Assembly (NCBI GenBank): GCA_025642065.1
Contig: JAODUP010000320.1
Coordinates: 246,001-310,000 of the forward strand
Direction: 5' to 3'
Source of the DNA: Paralvinella palmiformis
Taxonomy: Eukaryota; Annelida; Polychaeta; Terebellida; Alvinellidae
DNA length: 64,000 bases
Under the pieces are notes generated by a model that worked only from the letters and a program-made list of their open reading frames with translations, had not been told where the DNA came from and made no database searches. How positions within the stretch are numbered: the stretch's first letter is position 1; each line of letters begins with the position of its first letter. Shown here piece after piece: positions 1 to 14,000 of this stretch. The position numbers and the translations under genes were made by a program.

Positions 1-1921
1 TTATGTTTACTATGTCAGGGCAGGACATTGGACATCAACGCTTGTCCGGGACAAGTGGTTTTGCACGCGGGACAAGTAGATCATCCCAGTACTTGCCCGA
101 CAGGACAAGTAAACTGAAGCATATCGAAAACGACTGTTTATTCGTCATTTCTTGACATTTCAATTTACGTGTCATTTTCCCCAGATCACCATCCGGAAGT
201 TTGCCAAAAGACTGAAACCAACTGCACATGTTGAATGCGTGGGCCAATCACAGCATGCGTTATCAACATCTGCGGTTGTTTAGTCAGCGTAAAGTTGATC
301 GTGGTTGGCTCATTAACATCACCTGGTCACGGAAGTTTCAGTCCATGTGCTTGTATTTACATCCGCTTTGCCTCCATGTGCTTGTATTTCACAAATAAAT
401 ATACAACAACACCATTCTTTATTCAAAGCTGCTAATAAATTATAACTTCACATAATTCAGTGATATTGTGGAGGTTTGTTGGGACAAGTAAATTTCAGAT
501 GGGACAAGTAAAATTTTGGAACTCAAGAGTAAGCGTCATGCCCTATATATACTGGTGGGTACTTCTCACTTAGATAAATCTGTGATCAGGCGTTAGTGTC
601 AATAGTTGAGAATTGTTGGTTACTTTATGAATGTTGAAGATGTTCACTAAGTGTATGCTTTATTGGATTGAAAGTTAGCAATGGATGAACATAAATATAG
701 GTTAAATGTTGTAAGGAAAAGATCATTTTAACTGATTTTTGTAAACACTGAGTTGATGGTGCCCAGATTGGTTGTTAGAGCAGATGATAACATCACCTGC
801 TGTAGGTTAGATTCTAATATCACCGTTGTGGTTTATATTTTATAATCTGTTTTTGATATTAACAGTTATTATATTTTGACTGTTCTGTCATTGACTGACC
901 TTTCTTGTGGATGGCCTAGATGTTAAAATCAAAATATATTCCCTTTCCTAGCATTATTGCCGTCACTGTTATTTAACAGATCTAGTCATTATTTCAACAA
1001 TTTAACAATAATATATTGGTTGTGTGTTCATGGATGGTCAAAACGGACATCATTTCAGTTAGTCAATTCAGCTGATAAGTTTGTTTGTTTATGCACGTAA
1101 ACCGTACACAAGGTTTTTAACAGTCCATTAGTGACAAATGTGTACCGGGTTAATCTGAACTATCAAGTGATATATACGAACCAGGCTATCTTATCAGACA
1201 GCTGATCTAAAGCAACTTTCAACAGTTTCTCCTATCATAAAACCTACTCGTGTTTGTTTGCATGTGAATTAGCAGAGGAAAACTAATTATCTCTGTATGT
1301 ACTGGCCACTACTGACAGCTCACAATATCATTTGTGATTGTAATTGATCATTGGTTTTCCACCTGAACTCATCCATCAGTCTGTTTTTGTCTCAGTGACA
1401 TCACACAAAGTCACAAACCAGCGACCACTTGTTTCCATTAAGAATTAATTTTTGACCATAGTTCTCCGAATTGTTGCATATGTTTGAACTAATTAATTTT
1501 TACTCTTTTTGTTGGTAGTGTTGATTTAAACATTTAGTCTCATAGGAAATATGGAGTAAATGTGGTAGATATTTATGATAATGTTGGCATGGCATGTAAA
1601 AAAAATTTACTCCTGTACTCGGATAAAAGATTACAGTTTATGGCCTTTTATCTTTAGAGTATATTCAATATTTTTCAGATAATTCTTATTTGCCGTACTT
1701 GAACTAGTTTAATTAACATATTAAGGTAGATAGCCGCATCTCTCTAGTGTATACTTAAATGTTGTCGTGCCGTCATTGAAGGCAGAGAGCATGTAAACTG
1801 AATAGGATTACTGATATTCTAAGTACCAGATAAATGGTAGTTGATAACTGGTTCAGAATTTACCTTTGTGATTTACAGTGGGAAAGCAACTAATTTCATT
1901 TGGGTTATCTTTTCTGTATAG
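1..1921. other. Intron or upstream region of the ALMS1-like gene, with a small TE-like repeat cluster
   Basis: No exon is recognised. The motif GGACAAGT occurs at about 49-56, 70-77, 103-110, 482-489 and 502-509, clustered at the two ends of a 460-bp block, which looks like a degraded mobile element. From 530 to 1921 the sequence is AT-rich and featureless apart from short T and A runs. Confidence 0.4.
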
Positions 1922-2044
1922 GAGGCAGAAGTGAAGTCGTGTCTTGCCAATGAAAGTGCCAGCCATGATCCAGATGATGATGATGATGAAGACAACCTGG
2001 AGTGCCAGGACTTTACCGAGTCTAGGATACTTGACAGCCCTCGA
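1922..2044 (+). CDS. ALMS1: ALMS1-like exon 1 of those visible
   Basis: A 123-bp exon lies between a TATAG acceptor and a GTGAGT donor, phase 0 at both ends. It encodes 41 residues with an acidic run (HDPDDDDDEDNLE). There is no convincing initiator ATG, so at least one earlier exon is expected upstream, probably before the window. Confidence 0.65.
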
Positions 2045-5000
2045 GTGAGTTGTTTTTGTTCAGTATAGTACACTGAACATACAGAATGAGTCATTTTGCC
2101 ATATTCACAATTTCTTTTATTATTATATGTCATACGTGTAACAATCTTTGTATAATTGTTTTGTTTTTATTTTAGCATTTTCCACTTTACATTTCCACGT
2201 GTCATTCATCAATTATTGTACATTTTATCAGATTCCCTGTCTTAGGCTCCCATCTATGTAGATCAAATATTAATTCAAACTCTTTTGGGGGGGGGCAGGT
2301 GTCATGTTTTTTTCTTCTTTTATACTGCATTTAATTTATGATGTTGAATACCGTGGTATTAATCGTGGTATACAAATTGTGTGATATGTTTGTTATCCCC
2401 GTGTTTTTTTATGCTAATGTTCTTATGCCTCGATGGCCTTAAGTAACTGCTGCCTCAGTTGATTGAATCACTTTACATGTAATGACCCGACAACTATTTA
2501 TAGTGAGGCAGAAGTGCTGAAATAATCAATAGCCCCCAAATGTTAGAAATGATATGGTTTTTAATTAACTTTAAAAATCATTTATTTTAAGTGCTATGAA
2601 GTTAATTAATTCCTGGGGTTAGTGTAGAAAACTTTCGATGCAAAGATATCTAAACTTCTTGTCCATGTTACAAACTCTGGTTGTTTGGTGGCACAGTGAA
2701 ATGGGGTGTGTTGGATTTGATATGTCGAGGTCCAGACCTTAAATCTTTCACATGTTTAGTGCTCCACTCAGGCATAAATTGGTTTGTGGTTGGATGGCAA
2801 TGGATTAATCCATAATCCAGACTATTGTTGGCCACTCCGAAAATTGGATGCTTACCTTCACTGTTAGGTGGTTTTGACATAAATCCAAATTTTTACATTA
2901 GTTGTGCAGGTGAGCACACCTAACACTCTGCTGTCATTTAAAATTTCAGTTATTCGGGTCTGATGCACTAAATACAGATTTTGTAAGATTTTGTTGTGTA
3001 TAAGCAATTTACACTCGTTACACTGAAATACATGTTAACAAGTGTTTGTGTGTGTGTGTGAAATAAATAAACTAATTTTTTTTCTTTAGCTAGAACCAAT
3101 TGGTCTTGAGGACACTGGACAGGCATTCTACCCAGCGAGAGACGTAATAGGTAAAGAGGGATCACACAGAATTAGTCTGGGTCTCCAGGCTAGGGGTAAG
3201 TTTTCATGTTTTTCAGTGTAAGTTTTCTGTTATTTGTTGAGTTAATTTGATCAATTCAGATGTTTACATTCACCAGGCAGTTTATCCTTCATGTATAATT
3301 AATTCCTGTGGAGTCACCATTATTTATGTGTCCATAGGGAAATATTAAAGACCTGGAGGTTTGCAGCACTGTGAAATATTTACACCTATATCTTTAGTTC
3401 ATTTAAAGAAAGAAAAATAGATATTTACCCAAACACGTTTATATTTCAGAGTCCATCGCATCCTTCCACTTGCTGCCTGTTGACTGTACCAGTATTCCAG
3501 ATGGCCAGGAGGATCCCGATTCTCTAGCCTCAGCTAATCAGCATACAGCAGTTACCTCACATTCATATTTGGAGGCAGAAATAAGTGAGTCACATCCATT
3601 TACGGCAGTTGAGTCTGAACTGGCCATTTCTAAAGAGCAGAACATAAAAAGTACAGAATCGTTCAGTCAGCACACACTTGGTGATGAGAATTCTGAACAC
3701 CAAGATTCTCGGAATGCTGCACTGGGTGATGGAAGCTTTGAACATACCAACATCAGACTCGCTGAATCATTGTCAGGCCACAGACTAACGGATACACAGG
3801 CCGACAATAACACAAGTGAGTTACTGAGTCAGTACCAGTTGGACAGCTTGGAGTTGGGAAATATACAGTTGGCGAGTCCACCAATCAGTCATCTCGGCAC
3901 AGTTTGCCCGTCGACTGCAAGGCCAACTGTTCCTTTTCCCAGTATACGTTAGAGGACACATTGATAACACCTCAGAAGAGCTGCTCTCGGGATACTCAGG
4001 CCAGACTTAACGAACGAAGCCAGTTCGGAGAACACTTAACAGAACATTGTATAAGTGAAGCTCACATCACCGGAGACGATAACACAGAGCAGAACATAAC
4101 CGATAAACATGACAGCTCACAGTCTAGCACTGTGAAGACAATTTCCAGTGACGAGTACTCGGATCCTATGGCCATGTTTTCCACACGTCCCGGCACAGCT
4201 GTGGAGGCTGCCAATTCTGAGTGCCTACATCCAGATACAATCACATCCAATGGTCTGGATAGTGGTAGAGCATGTGAAGATGGTTTCAATGGCATGGTGA
4301 ATGGCAATGGTCTGCATCATGCGAGCGATGACCACATGGAAGTGAAAACGACCAAATCTCAAGTGGACTCCTGTTCGTTCCAAACAGTGAACTCCACCCA
4401 GTTCCAGCCGGAGTCGTCTTCAACACCCGAAGCACTGAACACAGCAGCATCGGGTAATGCCAGCCACATGAAAGCTGAGAAATCAGAAAAAGCACACACA
4501 GAGGAGTTGGCTGCCACAGAGGAAGTTTGCTACCCAAGCCTGATATGTGTGACACCATCTGATGGAGACGGCAGTGATTTGAACAGTAGACCGTCATCGA
4601 AGGGTTCTCGAGACGAGATCTTCATAGCCGACAGCGGTGTGTTCACGGTGACGAAAACTAGCCAGTCTTCAAGTGAAGGTCGATCGGATAGTGCTGGAGA
4701 GGTAGAAGTCAACAGTGGAGAAATTAATCTTCTGTGTTTACTTAGTAATGGACAGTCACTGAGTGGTGCCACCAGCCCGAAATCAAGCTCCGTAAGTAGT
4801 ACCCCATTAGTCGATGCAGTTGGTGTCCTAGATGTCAGTTGTAGGACTGGGGACACAGATTCGTTGACAGCTGGCTATCTAGAACATGTTGGTAGCGTCG
4901 GTGACCTGAGTAGCACTCACATCGCTGAGAGGAGTTCATTTACGACTGTCACTGAACTTGAACTGCAGTCACAGACCTCATCATTAGAGCCGTCCCAGGA

Positions 5001-8000
5001 GATTGAATCACGGCCTGCTCTGTCAGAGTTGAGAAATCAGAGTGGTGAATTGGAATGGGAACATAAAATGGATGAACGCATCCAGAATGGTAGCTGTAAA
5101 GATACTGAATGGAGAAGCCATGTTGGTGAGAACCATATGGGAGTATCTGAGTCTAAAATTCGCTTGGAAGAATCTGGACAGAGATGTGCCCCTGGCAGTG
5201 TAGAACAAGCCAAGGAGACAGATCAGCAGAATGGTTTTAAACAGTCAGATACAACAAAACAGAATCATGCCAGTCCTGGATCCTTGTCGGACAAGGTAGC
5301 AGCTCTTTTAGCTGAAGTCCGGATACAATCAGTCGATTCTCCGACTGAGACGAGTCACGGTATTGGTTATGACGTGGCCACTGATGTGGAGAAGGCTGTG
5401 GAAAGTGACGACGACATCAAACGAATCACCGCCGAATACAGAGAAGCTTTGAAGGAACACATGTCTTCCTCTGATCTGTCTTCAGACGTTGAGGACAAGA
5501 GATCATCACCTGAAGCCGATGACAAACAGCTGGGTGAGAATGTGCACAACATCAAGGAGCAACTCCCAAGAGTTATTCCCAAAATGCCTAGTGCATCTTT
5601 GAAAATTGGTGAGTTTAAAAGCTCTGAATCCGACACAGATGACACTCTTGATCGTGACGTGAAGAGGATACTGGCCAAATATGGTCATGCTCAGTCCGAT
5701 AGCGAGGATGAGCAAGCTGCAAAACTGTCCTCTTACTATAGGAGTTCTATTACAAACTCTGATGTGGAGAGTGATAACATAAGTGATCGTGTGAAGAAGC
5801 TACTCTGCGGAAAACCCGACGAGAGGCTGGGGCCAACCAGTGCTCTTGCTGGGAGCAGTAATCTGCCACTCTATCTCTTCGATGATCCAGCCAAGAGCAT
5901 GAGTCTGCCGGTAGATCTCCAGTCGGCGGCAAGCGAAGTTTCGGTTTCTCCAAAATCGGAGGATTTCAGATTCGGGCCACATCATTCCATATCCGAGAAC
6001 ACAGACTCAGATGATCAGTTGAGTAGCAAGGTGCGGCAGGTGTTAAGGCAAAGTGAATGCAGAACAGCGAGTGAAGCGAGCAGGTTATCTAAAGGCGTCA
6101 TCTATTCTAAGGGTTCTTCCCGAACTAGCAGCACCTCCGGATCGATCAGTCTGGATGACCTTGGAAAGGACATCAACGAAATCGAAATCAGCCTGGAAAA
6201 TCTGAAGAGGACAGGTGAAAAAAGTTCGGTCAAAAGTCAGCAGAGCAGCAGTGAATGTTTGAGTGTGATTAGCTCCAAACATAGACCAGTAAGTGAGCTG
6301 TCAGATAGATACAATACCATTGAATGTTGCCACTCTGACGTGGAGGATCATGGTTATTTGCAGTATTCAGGAATCGAGAAAGTCAGGAACACCACTGATA
6401 AGGTCCAGTTAATGGATGGCCTCAGTGGGCATGCACCAGCTGATGGTGCACCCGATAGGGAGGCCTCACATAGGGTCTCTCAACAGGTGATAACTGCTCG
6501 TGTCCCCCTGAAATCCAGCATCAGTTCCTATACTCCGAAGGTGAACAAGGCAGATCTTGGCACACACATGTTGCTCACGAGTGGAGTGTTACCACTGGAT
6601 GTGGCTCTAGATATTGTACATGGATATGACTACCCAACAGTGATCACTGGAGACACCTCCCTCCAGAAGTTCGGCTACTCTGGCTACCAGTATCCAGATG
6701 AATCGGACATTAAGAGCGACCGCAGTCCGGTTGGTTACCACAAGACTGAGCTTACCAACCTAAAGATTACTTCAGATCCCAGAGATGAGCTGGTGGAGGA
6801 GTTACATTCTCAAGCCGGCACTCAGACGAACTACAAAATAGATTTCGGTGTTTATGGCCAGCCAACAGATCAGAATTATTTATCGAAGCAGCAATCGAAG
6901 CGTTGTTTATCGGATCACGAGTTTAATGCCAGTGATGGTTTACAGCTGGGAAGAACACCAGCAGACAGGGGAAGAGCTCTGGATGGAAAGGTCAGCATCA
7001 CTCCAACAGCCTGTGCTCCCATCAGTTTTCTCAGTAATGTGAAGAACCTGTTTACGTCGCATATGGACAAAGTGGTCCTGTCTGCCTTCGATAAAAGCGT
7101 TGAACTTCGTACTCCATGCAGGCACCTCCTAGACTCTAGAGTCACCAAGAAGGGCAGCAGTGATGGTGCTGCGATGGATGGGCATGATGTTCGGCTGGAA
7201 CCCACTCCAGCTGTTACGAAGCCAACTCGTACCAATACCCATGAGAGTATGCTGGATTTGTATGGTTACCAATCAAGTCCAGTTCACACGCTGTCAGATG
7301 CCACTTACCGAGAACAGGTGGATGCTCCCCGAGTCTTCACACCTGGTCAGTTGTCCAGCGTCAGCAATTCAAGGTCAGTTTGTTATGAACTCTTACCGTA
7401 TGTTGGTAGTGTGCAAATATCATGATAGCCCTATTCTTTTTGTTTGTTGTTTTAAAGCCATTTGTTCTTTACATTTTATGACTAGCTTTGTATTATTTAG
7501 GGTTGGCAAAAGATTTGTCTTGTGCAGGTCTTAATTTATTCATTACATCCATCAGTAGTTTTGTTAAGAAATGAAGTGAGGGGGGGGGCCAACAAAAAAT
7601 ACCAGGGTCAGATATTGGTAGACATCAAGGGCCTACGATGGCACAAAGACCGCATTGGAAACGAAGGTAGCTAGGTCTCTACTTGAGAGTAGGCAGGGTC
7701 CCAGGCTTCTAGCAAAATCACTGACTATATGAAAAATGTTTGAACTAACATCATACCACACTTATTTATAGATTGCTCACAAACCATTTATTTTTGTACT
7801 TGACTACTTATATCACACACACCAATAGATAGTCCTTAGATCAGCTACATTTTTGACCCATTATATTTTAAGATTAATACATATTTTATAGAAAACAAGC
7901 ATAAAATAAGGAAATTTGTATACATTTCATTTATAATAAAGGTACCTAGCCTAAAGCCGGTTCACATACATATCTTGTATGACTGTAAGTGTAACACTTC

Positions 8001-11000
8001 AAAGTAGCTGTGATTTAAGTTATCAATTTGGTACAGATTAATTGCACACCTGTGCTTAATGGGTACAATTGTGCGTGTGTGTGTGGGGGGGGTTCTGTTT
8101 GTGGAAATATAACTATAAGGCAAGAATATATACCATTTGAAGCACTGCGTGACATTTTTTCTAGCTCCATCAGTTCACTGATTCAGAATCATCCTCGACA
8201 CATCATCGTTGTTCTTCATATATTAATCATATTACATGTATATGGGATCTAAAGGTGAACATTTTTCTTTTTGAATTCAGGTCAGATATGATGAAGTCTG
8301 ACGGTACAGGAGCGATGACAGAGGGAAGTCTGACATCAAGCCGCAGCACCTCGCCCTTTGTTGTTTCATCAAAATTTAAACCATACAAGTTAGTTGTTCT
8401 GTCATACTAAGTACAGTAAAACTTGTCATTGATTTGATCCTTGCGTGAGCCTTTTAACCAAATTCTCTGATGTGTTCTGTTTAACATTGATAAAAGCAAA
8501 AGACTTCCAATGTCTTGAATCGTACATTGCTCTACAGTTGAACAGAGGGCCATGGTTACTTGACTCATTTTATTCTCAATCCAAGAAAAGTTATACAGTC
8601 TGGCCCCACTATAGTGCAAACCAAGAGGTGATTTCTTGACACAGAAAATTGGAACGTCTAGCCTTACAGTTAGCTGACCACATATCACTCAATTTAAAAA
8701 GACCTTAAGGACTTAATTGTTTTAGTTAACTTAATTTTTTATAAGTTAGCTTAGGTGATAAATTGTATAGCCATGTGATTGAGGTTAGCAAAGTCACTTC
8801 CAATTTGATAGTCAACAGCTTAGAGTAAAGAAAAGGTTGACCACTGCCCAGCAATTCAGGGAATTGTTTCCCAAAATCATGCCATTGCCTGTGGCTGACC
8901 ATGTTAAAGGGCCCTGCTGTCTCGTAGAAATGTTAAAGATCCTCTTAGGTCATAAACTTCTGGCACTGACCTCCCTCAGAGTTTCCAGACTCCATTTTTA
9001 TATGTTGTTCTGCTCTGACCTGTTGGTATTCCCTAAGAACCCCCATGATCATTACATAATGCATACAGTGCACATTAATACAAACAAAATGCACACACGA
9101 CTCGGATATAGATGGATGCCTGGCTGATATCATTTTGTTTAATTTCATGACCCTTAACCATTGAACAGATATTACCCAGAAAAGTGTGAATGCTTAATTC
9201 GAATGATGTCCAGTTTACCAAATCAGCCATTACCTCCTCCTTCTTCACTCACAAAGGAGAAGTGCCAGTTGAGTTCGGCTGTTTAGCCTCTAAACTGATC
9301 ATATGTAAGACATAAGGCTCAGAGGTGTCTGCTTAGAGAAACAAATCCCACAAATACATATCTCAGCCAGACTTGTACCTTCTTCTCCTTCTATTCATTT
9401 GCTTGTGTAATAAATGTTGATGCATCCTATTGTGGTCTATTATAGTGCGCCTTGCAAACCAGTACCTCTGACTTTAGCACTCGACGTTTTTGTTAGCGTT
9501 ACATTACCCTTATTCCATATTAGTTTAGCCTCTAGCCTTTGACCAATCCAGCTTGATGGTTGTCCCTAACAGAAGTCAATGCTCCTGCTCGAATAGCCCT
9601 CTGTGTCACCGAGACATAGGAGCCCCTTCACTATGAAGGATGGACTCTGAGACTCACAACATGAAACTTTCCAGCTCGAGCGTTCTCATCACCGCACCTT
9701 TAGAACTGACGAGGAGAAGTAGGAAAAGGTGGCGTTGAGATTCCGTGCCATCAGAACGAACATCATGAGAGTATATTGCATCCTCAGAAAGTCTCTTATA
9801 GTTCAGGTTTTTAATTCGGCGAGATGGCAGCACCATTTAATGCGATCAACCACCCATGATGTAGTGGGCTGAAAACTGGTGATCTAGTCTGTGTAAATTC
9901 ATTGCACTATAAAGTATGTGGTATGCCCTCGTGAGACTTGATCACGTGTCTAATTGCAGCATTTAGGCAGCGTATTGTTATATACAGCAGTGTTCACGGC
10001 GATATGAGCAGTTGACTGGGTTTGGTTGTAGATGAGGCATTTGACTGGATGTTAGCTAGTTTCCCATTTTGTAACATATATTCGATTTAATTTAGTTTTA
10101 TTGTACAGGTCCTTTATCTTGTGTCCTGCTGACCTGGTGTAGTTTTCAAGTTTTGAAATTTTTAAGATTAAAAACAGTCAGTTTTGTTGTTAATTCTTTC
10201 CCATTTGATGCTGTTGTTTTCAATCTAAACAGACCAATCAGCAATCAGGATCTGTACTATGTTGAGAGTGGTACAGAAGATGCAATGTCTACAGCGACAT
10301 TGACTGAATCAACCACAGAGAGTACCCATATTGGTAAGTGGGCACTATGGGCTGTGCTATGTTAATGATAATGTTGCTTTATGCTTGTAACTCAATCATT
10401 TGATATATGTTAGCAGTTCTTTATGTATGTGAAGATATGCATGTGATCCATGTTCATATCGATACACAGTACAGTCTCACATCAGACATGGGTCAATTCA
10501 ATTCTGGCATTGAAATTGATGGGCAATTCCAATTCCGGAATAGGAATTGGTTTTCTTAAATGGAATTGGAATTGATAAATTTGGAATTTAAATTTATCTC
10601 AAAAACTGGGATTAGAATCGAAATTGATTAATTTGGAATTGATACATTTGATGTGGAATTGACCAAATGGAATTGAGTGAAATTAGAATTGACCAAACAG
10701 AATTGAGTGTAATTGGAATTGACCATTTAAAATTGACCTCATGTCTGATCCAGATAATCACCTGTCATAATAAGTACTGCTGTGTTTATAATAGTTGCGC
10801 GCTTGGGAAGTACGATCTCACCAATCAACTCAGTGGTCTGAACATTTCAGAGAGCAGTTTCCGCTTTATGGTTGTATGGACAGCTTGGTGATCATAACCA
10901 GTATATTGCTTACAATGGCTCAGTTTACCACATTTCATCAACTAGGACGTTTTAATTGATTTCATAATAAAATATGCACTAATTCCCAGTCCCTAACAGT

Positions 11001-14000
11001 AGATGGTATTCTCATTGTGTCCTTAACTGATGAAATAAATTAATGTCTGTGTGAAAAATGTTGATCTTTTAGCCAAAACTATAAAAAAATCTTCCCTGCC
11101 GATAAAAGTTATCTTTAAGATAGCTTTCTTGTATGCTCACCTCATCACAGCACAAAATGCAGGGGCACCTTTATGGTCATAATTTGTGTCCAAGAAGTTA
11201 ATAACAGGAATGTCCTATACAATGGCGGGGCGCCTCCGTGGTCTAGTGGTAGCGTTTGGACTACAGATCACTACCACCCGTGTTCGAATCTCGGGGTGGG
11301 CATATCTGAAGGTTGTCTCGTCTTTGACTCCGCCTCATTACCTTTGGATGTCCCTCGGCCCATTTAGCCTACCATGTGCACAAAAGTGGCCGTAAAACAC
11401 CAATCATCATCTCCTATACAATGGCTAGCTGAAAAATCGTTTTGGTCCTTTTTTTTACAAAACTGGATGTTCCCTGTTAGCTTTTAAGAAGACATTGTTA
11501 TCTTACGCGGCATTCTGATAGTGGTTTCACTGTACTGGTTGTCTATAACTGACCTGCTGTTTTATTTTTAGGATCAGACGATGCCAAAGCACCAAGATTT
11601 CCTTCCAATGTTCTCGGCTCACGTTTAGACAATCCCGACAACACCGAAGGGATCTACCACAAACAGAAACCCCTGGGAGAGGAAGCAGTACTAAGCACCA
11701 TACAAGAACAGCCAAGCTATGTAAGCGTACAGAATATGAAATACTGAGTAAAAGAAACATCTGCCTTTTGCATTCCTAATCAACATAGAATTCACCAGAT
11801 CCAGATTACGCAATCACAGTTCTATCTATGACAACTAGATACGTGTAGTAATCCAGTTTGGTACCAGATATTATGAAATTGCATCAAAGGAGACAATTAT
11901 GAAAAGACCAATTGAAATGTTAGCTCTACAGTTATTTTTTAAGCCAGCTTTACAAATATTGGGTCACAATGTTAAAAAAATTAGCGCAAAAGAAGAGCCC
12001 TGCTTTGTTATTTGGTGATATTATTTCAAGAACTACCTACTACTGTAATATCATGTTCAAATCATCACAATAACAATGTATGAATTCCAGTGAAATCAAA
12101 GGCTCCCTAGATTTGAACAATGGAGATAAACATCATGCCCACCATATAGTGTACATTATTTGACATACAGTCGGCCCCCATTATACTGCCGTATAATTTC
12201 CAAATAATTTGAACGCGTTTTCACAGTTTGTAATTCACACATTAAAAAACATAGCCAATGGCCACGATTACCCATGTACATTTATTGAGCACAAACTTAA
12301 TTACATACCACCTTGGCTCAATCAGCCAAACAAACAGCCCAATTACAACCCTGAATTATTGTGTAACTCCACCCACTGAATTTATGTTCTATAAAATTGT
12401 TCAATAAAATATGACGTTTTCATTACAAAAGCAGATACACAAACAAATACATTTTCACAGACGTTTATTTGCGCACATGCACCTATAAACTTCATTTATT
12501 GGTTCATATAGTTGCTATCTTCATCTGTAAAACATGCAATATTCCAAGATGGCTGCTACTTTTTGCCCAATTTTGCAGAAACATTTTATTTTCCACACAG
12601 ACACTGAGGTAACATTTATGTTGAAGTAAAAAATTACTAGGAATATTTATGAAATAAACAGTTGTATGTAATCTTAAAGAATGGTGCAAAACAAGGTGAA
12701 TACATGGACTCCCTATTATTGCCACCCCACTAGTGCCCCGTCTCGCTTCGCGGTCCACATATAACACAGTCAACCAGTTGTGGACCCCAATGACCACATT
12801 ATAACTGGGCTCTGACTGTATCACAGTCCACGTATAACTATAACACAGTCAACAAGCTGTGGACCCCAGTGACCACATTATAACTGGGCCCAACTGTATT
12901 TCTATGTTGCCATATAATATGATTATTTTATTTACTGAAGCAATATACCCCATTATAGAAGCTGCTCTAATGTGCTTTACAATATTATTTACAATATTAT
13001 TATCCCTGACTCAGACCTGTTTCCACCCAGCACATATCTCAACTCCCAAAGGAGTATACAACACATGCTGCCATTATAGGCACAAAGCATTACTCAAACA
13101 CATAGCCATCACATCCTGTCAGGTACTCATTTTTTTATGGATGAGTGAACCAGTTGTCATATGACAGCATTGCAGCTCACTGAGCCTCGAACCTGTGACT
13201 TCTCGGCTATGAGTCCTACGCTCTAACTAACTGCACTATCATGAGCAATAAATTATTAATTAGCTACATCAGCAATGTTGCTTCTAAAGTGCACCTTTGT
13301 GGAATTTACACCTTTGTGGAATTTACACCTTTGCGACAAGCTTGGCATCATAATACAATCAGGGTCCCCACGCATCCTGGAAAACCTTGAAAATAACAAA
13401 TTCATTTTCCAGGTCCTGGAAATGTCCTTGAATTTTACAAAATCAGAAAATGCCCTGGAAATAATATTGCCTGTAAAAAAAATATTGATCTGATCATGTG
13501 ATTGAAATTATTTCTCCTGGTAATTATTTGAACAGGCAGATCCTAAATAATGTTTCTGTGTGAATCATTATAATAATGAATGTATGTTTCATTATAACTG
13601 ATCATATTTTATTCTATCAGGAAAAAAATCTTGCTCATCCCCTCCAATGGTAGCTTTTATTTCATCTGTATTCATTTTATGGGAATAGTCTATGTCCATG
13701 AAATCTTCCAAAACACTTTGAACTTGAATCCACCAGCTACAAGATTAATTTTCCAGAACATTCTATGGTAATTCTCGTATAAAATGACCTGCAATGTGGC
13801 AAAAATATACACACCCGATGCTGCAGACAAGTAGAATTTACGTCATATAACTATAACTGACTGAACAGTTATCTTGTAAATTATTCTTTAAAGGCTAATT
13901 GTGTTGTGCATGCTCCGCAGAATCAGTGTATTGATACACTATATACACCTAAAGCTTTCCAAATAAGAGTTGTGACATACTTTGTGTGTTGATTTTTCTT

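Noticed and set aside
7374..7425. Extension of the giant exon to the stop at 7423-7425
   Set aside because: A GTCAGT donor at 7374 joins in phase to the exon at 8281, so the extra codons are intron read-through.
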